NCBI GenBank assembly: GCA_002729525.1
Contig: PBYI01000053.1
Coordinates: forward strand, 310,001-374,000
Direction of reading: 5' to 3'
DNA from: Nocardioides sp.
Lineage (GTDB): Bacteria; Actinomycetota; Actinomycetes; Propionibacteriales; Nocardioidaceae
DNA: 64,000 nucleotides
Position numbers and translations under genes: made by a program
Notes under the pieces: model-generated
What the model was told of the DNA's origin: nothing
The model's database searches: none
The model's input: only the letters and a program-made list of their open reading frames with translations
In this document: piece by piece, positions 52,451-61,168 of the stretch
Numbering within the stretch: the stretch's first letter is position 1
Layout: every line of letters begins with the position of its first letter

Positions 52451-52768
52451 ATGGCGTACGTCGACGGTCCGGAGGTGCTCGACCCCTGGGCGGACGAGGT
52501 CTACCTCGCCGGGCTGGAGCCGCGGCGTCGTACGCCGTGGGGCCGGCTGGCGGTCTCGCTGCTGGACGCGTGGTGCGCCACGACCGGCGGGCGGATGGAG
52601 CTCACCCGCGCGACCGACGTCGTGGTGCGGCGCCGCGAGGACGGCGTCGAGGAGATGCGGATCCCGGTGCCGGACGCCGACGACGCGGCGTACTGGCTGG
52701 ACCTGGTGCGGCGCGGGCTCGAGGAGCTCGACCCGGAGTCGTTCCGCCGCGAGTGGGGCATCGGCTGA
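52451..52768 (+). CDS. Hypothetical protein, 105 residues
   Basis: An acidic 105-residue cytoplasmic protein (DPWADEVYLAGLEPRRRTPW, EEMRIPVPDADDAAYWLDLV, ELDPESFRREWGIG). No membrane segment or known motif. Its codon use is normal, and a leaderless -10 (TAGGCT, 6 nt) supports the ATG. Function unknown. Confidence 0.72.
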   Translation: MAYVDGPEVLDPWADEVYLAGLEPRRRTPWGRLAVSLLDAWCATTGGRMELTRATDVVVRRREDGVEEMRIPVPDADDAAYWLDLVRRGLEELDPESFRREWGIG

Positions 52769-52792
52769 GCGCTGCTCACCGACCGGACGGGC

Positions 52793-53323
52793 TCACCAGA
52801 CGTCGCCGTCGCGCCAGTCGCACGTGATCGGGGCGTCCAGGTCGAGTCCGGTGCCGCCGAGCACGAGCACCGCGCCGTCCTCGTCCGGGGTGGGCTCGAC
52901 GCCGCGCGGGCCGAGCACCCGGGTGGGTCCGCGCCAGACCGTCCAGCCGCGCGCCTCGTAGAAGGAGCGCGCCCGCTCCGACGCGCACAGCGCCAGCAGG
53001 TCGTAGCCGGGCGCGAGCGCCTCGAGCGCCGCCATCACCCCCGCCCCGTGGCCGGTGCCCTGCCGGTCGGGGTGCACCGCGACCGCCTCGACGTACCCGC
53101 AGCGCAGCCACCGGCTGCCGACCTGGAGCCGGCGCAGCACCAGCGAGGCGTGCGCGACCAGGCGGCCGTCGTGGTGGTCGAGGGCGTGCAGGCCGCCGAG
53201 GGCGTGGTCCCAGTCGTGCTCGGAGAAGTCGTCGAAGGCGACATCCATCAGCGCCCGGGCGGCCGCGAGGTCGTCGGCCGGCACCAGGGCGGTGGGCAGG
53301 GTGGGCAGGGTGGGCAGGCTCAT
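52793..53323 (-). CDS. GNAT acetyltransferase resembling aminoglycoside 2'-N-acetyltransferase AAC(2')-I
   Basis: A 176-residue GNAT protein. Blocks EHDWDHALGGLHALDHHDG, LVAHASLVLRRLQ, LRCGYVEAVAVHPDRQGTGHG (acetyl-CoA loop) and the C-terminal CDWRDGDVW closely match chromosomal mycobacterial AAC(2')-I as I remember it. AAC(2') acetylates aminoglycosides at 2'-NH2; chromosomal forms may instead act on cell-wall precursors. It starts 7 bp after the amidase stop in the same operon. Drug activity is not shown. Confidence 0.82.
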   Translation of the reverse strand: MSLPTLPTLPTALVPADDLAAARALMDVAFDDFSEHDWDHALGGLHALDHHDGRLVAHASLVLRRLQVGSRWLRCGYVEAVAVHPDRQGTGHGAGVMAALEALAPGYDLLALCASERARSFYEARGWTVWRGPTRVLGPRGVEPTPDEDGAVLVLGGTGLDLDAPITCDWRDGDVW

Positions 53324-53330
53324 CCGTGGC

Positions 53331-54740
53331 TCACCAGCCCGGCGGCCGGCGGTCGTGCCACGGCCGCGCCGCCTCGACCTGGGCGGCGACCGACAGCAGC
53401 AACGTCTCCTCGGCCGGACGGCCGGCGAGCATGACGCCGACCGGCAGGGTCGTGCCGTCGACCACGGTCTCCCCCAGCGGCAGCGAGACGGCCGGCATCC
53501 CGGTGACGTTCCAGGCCGAGGTGTAGGGCGTGAACGCCTTCTGGGCCGCGAAGTCGCGGGCCGGGTCGGCGTCGTCGCGGATCGCCCCGACGGGCAGCGG
53601 CGGGGTGGCCAGGGGGGGGGTGAGCACGACGTCGTACGGCGCCAGCGCGGTGAGGGCGGCGGCCGCGAACCGTCGCATCGCGCCGATCGCTGTGCCGAAC
53701 TCCGGGCCGGTGACCGCGTGCCCCTGGTCCATCAGCCAGCGGGTCAGCGGGCGCAGCAGGTGCTGGCGATCCTCGGGCACCGGCGACAGCGCGGTGAGGA
53801 CGGCCCAGCAGCGCTCGAACACCGGCACCGCCTCGGGGGGCAGCGGCACCGGGACGTCCTCCACCTCGTGGCCGAGGTCGGACAGCAGCCGGGAGGCGTC
53901 GTCGTACGTCGCCAGCACGGCCGGGTCGACCTCGACGTCGGCGATGACGGGCGTCGAGAACCGGGCGACCCGGAGCCGCCGGGGGGCGGTGTCGCAGGCG
54001 GCGAGGAAGGACGTCGAGGGCTCGGGTGCCCACGAGGGGTCGCCCGGTCGGCGTCCGGCCAGCACGTCGAGCAGCGCGGCGGCGTCGCGCACCGTGCGGG
54101 CCAGGCTGCCGGAGGTCGCCAGCCCGGTGGGGTCGCCGTACATCGGGTGCCCGCTGATCCGCCCACGGGTGGGCTTGAGCCCGACCAGTCCGCAGCACGA
54201 CGCCGGGATCCGGATCGAGCCGCCGCCGTCGGAGCCCTGCGCGAGCGGCACCAGCCCGGCCGCCACCGCGGCCCCGGCGCCGCCGGAGGAGCCGCCGGCC
54301 ATCCGGGTGCGGTCCCACGGGGTCACGGCCGCGGGGCGTCCCTCGGGCTCGGTGTAGCAGGGCGAGCCGAGCTCGGGCGTGCTGGTCTTGCCCAACCACG
54401 GCATGCCGGCGGCCTCGACCGCCTCGGTGACCGCGTCGGACACCTCGGGCACGTGGTCGTCGAAGGCCGCCGAGCCGAAGCGGGTCGGCACGCCGGCGGT
54501 GAGGTTGAGGTCCTTGACCGCGGTCGGTACGCCGTGCAGCGGTCCGGCGCCCGGCGCGGCGGGGTCCACGGCGCGGGCGGCGGCGCGGGCCCGGTCGGCG
54601 ACCACCTCGACGAAGGCGCCCACGTCGTCGAGGCGGGCGACCCGGTCGAGGTAGTGCTCGGTGAGCTCGAGCGCCGACACCTCGCCACGGCGTACGGCGG
54701 AGCCCTGCTCGAGGGCGGTCAGGTCGTGCAGCTCGGCCAC
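53331..54740 (-). CDS. Amidase, amidase-signature family
   Basis: A 469-residue hydrolase of the AS family with Ser-cisSer-Lys triad: Lys in PTAVKDLNLT, cis-Ser in GGSSGGAGAAVAAG and nucleophile Ser in GSDGGGSIRIPASC. It is not the GatA subunit by context. GTG 54740 is supported by TAACGT 7 nt upstream. A run of nine C (plus strand G9, 53612-53620) lies in the 3' half. Confidence 0.92.
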   Translation of the reverse strand: MAELHDLTALEQGSAVRRGEVSALELTEHYLDRVARLDDVGAFVEVVADRARAAARAVDPAAPGAGPLHGVPTAVKDLNLTAGVPTRFGSAAFDDHVPEVSDAVTEAVEAAGMPWLGKTSTPELGSPCYTEPEGRPAAVTPWDRTRMAGGSSGGAGAAVAAGLVPLAQGSDGGGSIRIPASCCGLVGLKPTRGRISGHPMYGDPTGLATSGSLARTVRDAAALLDVLAGRRPGDPSWAPEPSTSFLAACDTAPRRLRVARFSTPVIADVEVDPAVLATYDDASRLLSDLGHEVEDVPVPLPPEAVPVFERCWAVLTALSPVPEDRQHLLRPLTRWLMDQGHAVTGPEFGTAIGAMRRFAAAALTALAPYDVVLTPPLATPPLPVGAIRDDADPARDFAAQKAFTPYTSAWNVTGMPAVSLPLGETVVDGTTLPVGVMLAGRPAEETLLLSVAAQVEAARPWHDRRPPGW

Positions 54741-54795
54741 GGCGTCGACGTTAGCGCCCGGCGGGCTGTGGCCAGGGAGCACTAGGGTCGTCGAC

Positions 54796-55440
54796 ATGAG
54801 CGACGTGGTGGGCCCGACCGGTCCGGGCCTGCCGCTCCTGGGCGGTCCTCCGCCCGAGCGCAGCGACGCCGCCCGCAACCGGGAGGCCCTGCTGCGCGCC
54901 GCGCTGCGCCTGGTCGACGAGCGGGGCGTCGACTGCGTGACGATGGACGAGGTGGCCCGCGCGGTCGGGGTCGGCAAGGGCACGGTGTTCCGGCGGTTCG
55001 AGAGCCGCGAGGGCCTGATGGCGGCCGTGCTCGACCACTCCGAGACCGCCTGGCAGGCGTCGGTCATCAGCGGCCCTCCCCCGCTCGGGCCCGGCGCACC
55101 GCCGCGCGAGCGGCTGCGCGTCTTCGGGCACGTGCGGATCGAGAACACCCTGCGCAACGCCGCCCTCATCCGGGCCGCGGGCGGCGCCGGTCGCCGGGCG
55201 TACGCCGTGGCGGCGTTCGCCTCGACCCACGTGCGCTACCTGCTCGGGGAGCTGGGCGTCGAGGGCGACCGCGGCTACCTCGCCGCCGCGCTCCTGGCAC
55301 CGCTGGAGATCCCGGTGCTGGAGCAGCAGATCGAGGTCGACCGGATGCCGCTGGACCGGATCCGGCACGGCTGGGACGACCTGGTCGACCGGGTGCTGGT
55401 CTGCCCCGGTGCCGGCCCCGGCACCAACGTCGGGCGGTGA
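54796..55440 (+). CDS. TetR-family transcriptional regulator
   Basis: A 214-residue TetR repressor with a Pro-rich 20-residue lead, helix-turn-helix VTMDEVARAVGVGKGTVFRRF and a helical effector half. Divergent from the amidase-acetyltransferase operon across 55 bp, so control of that operon is likely. TAGGGT ends 7 nt before the ATG. Confidence 0.9.
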   Translation: MSDVVGPTGPGLPLLGGPPPERSDAARNREALLRAALRLVDERGVDCVTMDEVARAVGVGKGTVFRRFESREGLMAAVLDHSETAWQASVISGPPPLGPGAPPRERLRVFGHVRIENTLRNAALIRAAGGAGRRAYAVAAFASTHVRYLLGELGVEGDRGYLAAALLAPLEIPVLEQQIEVDRMPLDRIRHGWDDLVDRVLVCPGAGPGTNVGR

Positions 55441-55443
55441 GCC

Positions 55444-57054
55444 TCAGGCGTCGCCGCGACGCCGCCGCAGACCGTAGGTGAACCCGTCGAGCAGGGCGCC
55501 CCAGGACGCCTCGATGACGTTGGCGCCGACCCCGACGGTGACCCACGACGACTCGCCGTCGGTGGTGGTGATGAGCACCCGGGTGATCGCGTCGGTGCCG
55601 TGACCCTGGTCGAGGATGCGGACCTTGTAGTCGATGAGCTCCATCTTCTCGACCTCCGGGTAGGCCCGGCCGATCGCGATCCGCAGCGCCTCGTCGAGCG
55701 CGTTGACCGGGCCGTTGCCCTCCCCGGTAACGACGTGGCGTACGCCGGCGGCGCGGAGCTTGACGGTGGCCTCCGAGAGCGCCGGGGAGTCGGCACCGGG
55801 CGCGGAGCCCACCGCGGTCTCGGTGATGACCCGCCACGACTCGACGTCGACGTACGACGGCCGACGGCCCTCGACCTCCTCGACGAGCAGCAGCTCGAAG
55901 GAGGCGTCGGCGGCCTCGAACGTGTAGCCGCGCGACTCCAGCTCCTTCACGCGGGCGGTGACCCTGCCGACGAGCTCCTTGCGGTCGTCGCCGGACAGGT
56001 CGAAGCCCAGCTCGCGGCCCTTGAGCTCGATGGAGGCACGCCCGGCCATGTCGGAGACCAGCAGCCGCATGTCGTTGCCGACCGCGACCGGGTCGAGGTG
56101 CTGGTAGAGGTCGGGGTCGACCTTGATGGCGCTGGCGTGCAGACCGGCCTTGTGCGCGAACGCCGACGTGCCGGTGTAGGGCTGGCGCGACGCGGGCGGG
56201 AAGTTCGTGACGTCGGCGACGGCGTGCGCGATGCGGGTGGCCTCGCGCAGCAGGCCCTCGGGGAGCACCTGGCGGCCGAGCTTGAGCTCGATGTTGGCGA
56301 CGGCGGTGACCAGGTCGGCGTTGCCGGTGCGCTCGCCGTACCCGTTGAGGCAGCCCTGCACGTGGGTCGCGCCGGCCTCGACGGCGGCGATGCTGTTGGC
56401 GACCGCGCAGCCGGTGTCGTTGTGGGCGTGGATGCCGACCCGGGCGCCGGTCGCGGCGATGACGTCGGCGACGGTCTCGCCGACCCAGTGCGGCAGCATG
56501 CCGCCGTTGGTGTCGCAGAGCGCCACGACGTCGGCGCCGGCCTCCGCGGCGGTGCGCACGACCTCGAGCGCGTAGTCGCGGTTGCGGCGGTAGCCGTCGA
56601 AGAAGTGCTCGGCGTCGACGAACACCTCCAGGCCCTCCGTGCGCAGGTGGGTGACGGTGTCACGCACCATCGCGAGGTTCTCCTCCAGCGTGGTGCGCAG
56701 CGCGAGCTCGACGTGGCGGTCGTGCGACTTCGCCACCAGGCAGGCGGTGCGGGCGCCGGAGTCGCGCAGCGCGGCGACCAGCGGGTCGTCGGCGGCGGCG
56801 ATCCCGGCCCGCCGGGTCGACCCGAACGCCGCGAGCCGCGCGTGCCGCAGCTCCAGCTCGTCCTGGGCGCGGCGGAAGAACTCGGTGTCCTTCGGGTTCG
56901 CGCCCGGCCAGCCGCCCTCGACGTACCCGACCCCGAGCTGGTCGATGAGCCGCGCGATCGTCAGCTTGTCGGCGACGGAGAGGTTGAGGCCCTCCTGCTG
57001 GGCGCCGTCGCGCAGGGTCGTGTCGTAGACGTGGAAGGAGCCCTGGAGGTCCAT
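55444..57054 (-). CDS. cimA: (R)-citramalate synthase
   Basis: Condenses pyruvate and acetyl-CoA to citramalate, the first step of the threonine-independent isoleucine route. 536 residues: DTTLRDGAQQEGLNLS at the N-terminus, metal His in IHAHNDTGCAVANS, GCLNGYGERTGNADL, and a C-terminal LeuA-type regulatory domain. ATG 57054 starts the domain directly; the upstream frame covers the leader with a terminator. The ribosome-binding site is weak. A leader peptide with Ile codons and a hairpin-T6 signal precede it. Confidence 0.95.
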   Translation of the reverse strand: MDLQGSFHVYDTTLRDGAQQEGLNLSVADKLTIARLIDQLGVGYVEGGWPGANPKDTEFFRRAQDELELRHARLAAFGSTRRAGIAAADDPLVAALRDSGARTACLVAKSHDRHVELALRTTLEENLAMVRDTVTHLRTEGLEVFVDAEHFFDGYRRNRDYALEVVRTAAEAGADVVALCDTNGGMLPHWVGETVADVIAATGARVGIHAHNDTGCAVANSIAAVEAGATHVQGCLNGYGERTGNADLVTAVANIELKLGRQVLPEGLLREATRIAHAVADVTNFPPASRQPYTGTSAFAHKAGLHASAIKVDPDLYQHLDPVAVGNDMRLLVSDMAGRASIELKGRELGFDLSGDDRKELVGRVTARVKELESRGYTFEAADASFELLLVEEVEGRRPSYVDVESWRVITETAVGSAPGADSPALSEATVKLRAAGVRHVVTGEGNGPVNALDEALRIAIGRAYPEVEKMELIDYKVRILDQGHGTDAITRVLITTTDGESSWVTVGVGANVIEASWGALLDGFTYGLRRRRGDA

Positions 57055-57115
57055 GTGGGTCTGCTCTCGGTCGTACGGCGGGAACCGGCGGCTGGGTGGC
57101 CGCCGCCCGGGCAAC

Positions 57116-57142
57116 AAAAAACCCTCCCGCGGACGAGAGGGT
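57116..57142 (-). terminator. Intrinsic terminator in the cimA leader
   Basis: On the minus strand ACCCTCTC (57142-57135) pairs with GGGAGGGT (57128-57121) over a 6-nt loop, followed by T at 57121-57116 and GTT. This is the most E. coli-like terminator in the window. It sits 62 nt upstream of cimA and 106 nt past the kinase stop. Confidence 0.8.
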
Positions 57143-57143
57143 G

Positions 57144-57166
57144 GCGCACCGGGGGTCCCGGTGCGC
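57144..57166 (-). promoter_or_regulatory. Perfect hairpin preceding the cimA-leader terminator
   Basis: GCGCACCGGG-ACC-CCCGGTGCGC forms a 10-bp stem with a 3-nt loop. It begins at the last base of the leader ORF stop and ends one base before the terminator stem, so it does not overlap the terminator. Confidence 0.6.
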
Positions 57167-57195
57167 TAGCGAATGATGGTGCGGTGCTGCGGCAC
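57166..57195 (-). CDS. Candidate leader peptide VPQHRTIIR upstream of cimA
   Basis: GTG at 57195, nine codons, stop TAG at 57166. It contains ATC-ATT, two adjacent Ile codons, just before the stop. TGG-CACCAT on the minus strand (57207-57202) is an extended -10 ending 6 nt upstream, so the GTG would be the first base of the mRNA. It is too short for statistical proof of coding. Confidence 0.45.
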   Translation of the reverse strand: MPQHRTIIR

Positions 57196-57247
57196 GCCTC
57201 CATGGTGCCACGGCGACCGCGATCCGGACAGGGAGTCCGCGATCCGG

Positions 57248-59242
57248 TCAGCGGGGCAGCGTGAACGGCTCGGCGTCGGCCGGGAACCACGCGACGCCCA
57301 GCGCGGAGGCCGCCAGTGCGCCGCCGACGGCCAGGCCGAGGAGCACCAGCGCCCACAGCAGCCAGGTGCCGGTGTCGCGGGCGGCCGGGCGCATCAGCCG
57401 CATCAGCGGCGAGCGGACCCGCGCCCCGCCGGGCCCGACCCAGGTCGACATCGCCAGCACGGTGCCCGCGACCAGCAGGACGGGCTCGAGCGGCGCGGCG
57501 ACGGCGTACCCGAGGAGGCCGACGGACAGCGCCAGGCCGGCGCTCCAGAGCAGCAGCAGGACCGTGGACGGCAGCGTGCGCAGGAGGTACGCCGGCGCGC
57601 CGACCAGCAGCACCGGGCCGTCGTACCACTTGCGGCCCCGCAGGGAGCGGCGGTGGCCGACCTTCTGCGCGGCCAGCGAGCCGCTGCGCAGCAGCCAGGT
57701 GCCGACGGTGACGACGGTGAGCGCGACCCAGGGCGCCAGCGCGAGGCCCGCGCCGACGACGCCCGCGCCGGCGGTGACGAGCACGCCGCGGCGGAACCGC
57801 TCCCCGAACGACGCGCGCGGCGGCGCCCAGGGGGCGACCTGCGGTCCGGCGTACGGCGGGGCGCCCGGCGGCGGGGCGGCGTACGGCGACTGCTGCGCGG
57901 GGGCGGGGTACGTCGGGGCGGCGTGCCGGGCGGGCTGCACCGGCGCGTCGGGCAGGCGGTCGGCCGGGTCGGGCGGCGCGAGCGTCTCGGCGGTGTCGGG
58001 CGGGTCGGTGACGACCGGGCGCGGGGCGGGTCCGGACCAGCCGGACGGCAGGGGCGCGACGGGCGGCTGGACCGGTTGCTGGACCGGCTGGGCGACCGTG
58101 ACCGGGTCGACGGGCAGCACGAGCGTGCCGTCGGTGACGTCGGCGCCGGAGTCGGCGCGGGGACCGGCGAACGGCAGCACCGAGGTGCCCTCGACCGCGG
58201 CGTCGGCGAGGCCGGCGTCGGCCCAGGTCGTGCCCGCGAGGTGGATCGTGTCCTCGCGGTCGGGGTCGATGTCGGGCTCGAGGTCCGGCGCGAGGTCGGG
58301 TCCGGCGGCGCTTCCGGCGGCGTCCGCGGCGACCATCGCCAGCGGGGCGGTGAACGGGTCGTCGGCGTCCGGGTCGACCGGGGGCGCGACCACGAGCGGG
58401 CCGGGGCGGGTGGTCTGCGGGCGCAGCCACTCCAGCACGGCGGCGAGGCCGGGCCGGCGCCACGGGTCGGGGTCGAGGCAGGCCGCGACGACGTCGTGCA
58501 GCGGACCAGTGAGCCCGTCGAGGTCGTGCTGGGCGCGGCGGGGGCGGTCCATGACGGCCATCGCGGGTCCGCCGCCGAAGGGGGGCCGGCCGGTGGCGGC
58601 GAAGGCGACGGTCGCCGCCCACGCGTGCACGTCGGAGGCGGTGGTGGCGTCCTCGCCGTACAGGATCTCGGGGGCGAGGTAACCGGGCGTGCCGAGCAGC
58701 CAGCCGGCCATGGTGAGCCGCGGGTCGTCGGCGAGCCGGGCGAGGCCGAAGTCGATGAGCACCGGCGTGCGGCCCTCGAGCACGACGTTGGACGGCTTCA
58801 CGTCGCGGTGGAGCACGCCGACCTCGTGCACGGCGTTGACGCCCTCGGCGAGGCAGGCGGCGAACCACAGCAGGTCGCGCTTCTCGACCGCCCCCTCCTC
58901 GGCGACGTGGCGGTGCAGGGAGTAGCCGGGCACGTAGCGGGTGGCGACCCAGGGCACGTCGCCCCACGGGTCGGCGTCGACGATCTCGGCGACCCAGCGC
59001 GAGCGGACCCGGCCGAGCGAGGCGACCTCGCGGGCCAGCCGCTGGCGGGCCTCGTCGTCGCCGACGACGTGCGGGCGCAGCACCTTCAGCGCGACGCGCT
59101 GGCCGGTGGGGCTGCCGTCGTCGCGCCGGGCCAGGTGGACCACGCCCATGCCGCCCTCGCCGATCTTGGCCAGCAGGGTCCACTCGCCCACCTGCGTGGG
59201 GGACGAGGCGCTCGGGGTCTGGAGCGGCACGGGACCGGACAC
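57248..59242 (-). CDS. Serine/threonine protein kinase with C-terminal membrane region
   Basis: A 664-residue Hanks-type kinase: glycine loop KIGEGGMGVVHLA, invariant Lys in RVALKVL, catalytic HRDVKPSNVV, DFG in LIDFGLARL. After ~residue 300 comes a Pro/Asp-rich linker, then two or more hydrophobic helices at the C-terminus (VALTVVTVGTWLL, VALGLAVGGALAASALGVAW regions). TAGCCT ends 6 nt before the GTG start. No cognate phosphatase is adjacent. Confidence 0.93.
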   Translation of the reverse strand: MSGPVPLQTPSASSPTQVGEWTLLAKIGEGGMGVVHLARRDDGSPTGQRVALKVLRPHVVGDDEARQRLAREVASLGRVRSRWVAEIVDADPWGDVPWVATRYVPGYSLHRHVAEEGAVEKRDLLWFAACLAEGVNAVHEVGVLHRDVKPSNVVLEGRTPVLIDFGLARLADDPRLTMAGWLLGTPGYLAPEILYGEDATTASDVHAWAATVAFAATGRPPFGGGPAMAVMDRPRRAQHDLDGLTGPLHDVVAACLDPDPWRRPGLAAVLEWLRPQTTRPGPLVVAPPVDPDADDPFTAPLAMVAADAAGSAAGPDLAPDLEPDIDPDREDTIHLAGTTWADAGLADAAVEGTSVLPFAGPRADSGADVTDGTLVLPVDPVTVAQPVQQPVQPPVAPLPSGWSGPAPRPVVTDPPDTAETLAPPDPADRLPDAPVQPARHAAPTYPAPAQQSPYAAPPPGAPPYAGPQVAPWAPPRASFGERFRRGVLVTAGAGVVGAGLALAPWVALTVVTVGTWLLRSGSLAAQKVGHRRSLRGRKWYDGPVLLVGAPAYLLRTLPSTVLLLLWSAGLALSVGLLGYAVAAPLEPVLLVAGTVLAMSTWVGPGGARVRSPLMRLMRPAARDTGTWLLWALVLLGLAVGGALAASALGVAWFPADAEPFTLPR

Positions 59243-59292
59243 GGCACGAGGCTACTGGGCGACACCCCGTCCGCGGGGCTCCCGCGACCGGA

Positions 59293-59700
59293 TCAGCGCT
59301 CGTCGAGCAGCCGGACCAGCCGGGCGGTCGCGACCTGGCGGTAGGAGGCGTCGAGCAGCTCGGCCACCTCGTCCCAGTCGGTGCCCTCGACGTCGAGGTC
59401 GAGCGCCAGCCAGCCGGAGGGCCCGTAGTACATCGGCGAGAAGAACCGGTCGTCGTCAGCGAGCACCCGCGCCTCGGCCGGGTCGGGCTTGAGGATGACG
59501 GCCTGCTCGTGCTGCACGTAGCCCTTCGGCGGCGTCTTCTCCGACGCGCCGTACATCGCAAAACCCTTGCCCTTCTCCCCCGCGCACAGGAAGGGCCGGC
59601 CGTGGCTGACCTTCTCGTGCCCCTCGGGCAGTTGGCTCGCCGCCTGCCGCAGCAGCGCGAGCACCGGGTCGTCCTCGTCGAACATGATCGGGTGGCCCAC
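59293..59700 (-). CDS. MmcQ/YjbR-family protein
   Basis: A 135-residue second YjbR protein (HPIMFDEDDPVLALLRQAA, GHEKVSHGRPFLC, PSGWLALDLDVEGTDWDEV, DASYRQVATARL). The start GTG 59700 is fixed by CAGGAT 6 nt upstream. Function unknown. Confidence 0.86.
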   Translation of the reverse strand: MGHPIMFDEDDPVLALLRQAASQLPEGHEKVSHGRPFLCAGEKGKGFAMYGASEKTPPKGYVQHEQAVILKPDPAEARVLADDDRFFSPMYYGPSGWLALDLDVEGTDWDEVAELLDASYRQVATARLVRLLDER

Positions 59701-59788
59701 GGAGCCATCCTGCGCCAGAGGGCCGTCGTGCGCGAGGCCGTTGCGGTCCGGCGTCCCGTCGGCGCTCCGGAGCAGTAGCGTGCGCACC

Positions 59789-61168
59789 ATGGCGGAGAGG
59801 GAGGACGCCGGGCGGCAGCACGCCCCGGCGGTGCAGGCGCTGCGGGAGCTGGTCCGGCTACCCACGGTCTCGAGGCGACCACCGGAGGAGGCCGACCCGG
59901 AGCCGTTCGAGGCGTTCGGCGAGGCGCTGGCGCGGCCGTTCCCGCTGCTGCACGAGCACCTGGAGCTGGAGACGGTCGCGACGTACGGCGTACTGGCGCG
60001 CTGGCCCGCGCGCCCCGGCGGCGAGGCGCTCGACCCGGTCGTGCTGATGGCGCACCTCGACGTGGTGCCGGTCGACGACCCGGAGGCCTGGACGCACGAC
60101 CCGTTCGGCGCCGAGCTCGTCGACACCGACGACGGCCCGGCGGTCTGGGGCCGCGGCACGCTCGACGACAAGGGCGAGCTGGTCGGCATCTGCGCGGCCG
60201 TCGAGGAGCTGCTGGCCGCGGGCTTCTCGCCCGCCCGCGACGTGTGGCTGTCGTTCGGGCCGACCGAGGAGGTCTCCGGGCCTGCGGCGGCCGAGGCGGT
60301 CGCGGTGCTGCGGGAGCGCGGCGTACGACCGTGGTTCGTGCTCGACGAGGGCGGCGCGGTCGCGCACGAGGCCTTCCCGGGCGTCTCGGCTCCGGTCGCG
60401 GTCGTCGGGGTGACCGAGAAGGGCATGACCGCGTTGGAGCTGCGGGTCACCGGTCCGGGCGGGCACGCCTCGACCCCGTCGGCCGGGTCGCCGGTGGTGC
60501 GGCTCGCGCGGGCCATCGACAGGCTCGACCGCTCCCCCATGCCGAGCCGGCTCGCGGAGCCGGTCGCCGAGCTGCTCGGCCGGCTGGCCCGACGGGCAGC
60601 CCTGCCGCTGCGCCCCGTGCTGGCCGCCGCCGGCTCGGTCGGGGCGCTCTCCCCCGCCGTCGCCCGGCTGCTGGTGCTCGCCGGACCCGAGGGCGCGGCG
60701 ATGACCCGGACGACGTTCGCGATCACGACGCTGCGCGGGTCCGCCGCGCTCAACGTGGTCGCCCCCACCGCTACCGCCGGCGTCGACGTGCGGGTGATGC
60801 CGGGCGACACGGTCGCCGACGTCGTCGAGCACGTGCGCAGGGCGGTCGACGACGACGCGGTCGACGTGCGGGTGCTCGAGGCCGGCGAGGCCAGCCCGGT
60901 CAGCCCGCGCGACGACGCGTTCGGCCTGGTCGAGCGGGTGGTGTCCGAGGTCTTCCCGGACGCCGTGCCCGCGCCGTACGTGATGATGGCCGGCACGGAC
61001 TCGCGCCACTTCACCACGCTGTGCCCGCGGGTCTACCGGTTCGCGCCGCTGCGGATGACCAAGCAGCAGCGGCAGTCGATCCACGGTGTCGACGAGCACG
61101 TGCTGGTCGAGGCGTTCCTCGACGGCGTCCGCTGGTACCGCCGCCTGCTCGAGGAGCTGCCCGGATGA
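59789..61168 (+). CDS. M20-family metallopeptidase
   Basis: A 459-residue peptidase with metal motifs LMAHLDVVPVDD, WGRGTLDDKG, TEEVSGPAAAEAV and GTDSRHF. A dimerisation domain lies in the middle. It probably cleaves dipeptides or acyl-amino acids; no signal peptide, so cytoplasmic. TAGCGT ends 7 nt before the ATG. The stop overlaps the MFS start (ATGA), so the pair may handle an imported peptide or amide. Confidence 0.9.
   Translation: MAEREDAGRQHAPAVQALRELVRLPTVSRRPPEEADPEPFEAFGEALARPFPLLHEHLELETVATYGVLARWPARPGGEALDPVVLMAHLDVVPVDDPEAWTHDPFGAELVDTDDGPAVWGRGTLDDKGELVGICAAVEELLAAGFSPARDVWLSFGPTEEVSGPAAAEAVAVLRERGVRPWFVLDEGGAVAHEAFPGVSAPVAVVGVTEKGMTALELRVTGPGGHASTPSAGSPVVRLARAIDRLDRSPMPSRLAEPVAELLGRLARRAALPLRPVLAAAGSVGALSPAVARLLVLAGPEGAAMTRTTFAITTLRGSAALNVVAPTATAGVDVRVMPGDTVADVVEHVRRAVDDDAVDVRVLEAGEASPVSPRDDAFGLVERVVSEVFPDAVPAPYVMMAGTDSRHFTTLCPRVYRFAPLRMTKQQRQSIHGVDEHVLVEAFLDGVRWYRRLLEELPG

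Noticed and set aside
57130..57150. T-box-like string AGGGTGGCGCACCG on the plus strand
   Set aside because: It resembles the T-box core but points away from cimA into the antisense of the kinase gene; no specifier stem or downstream gene fits.
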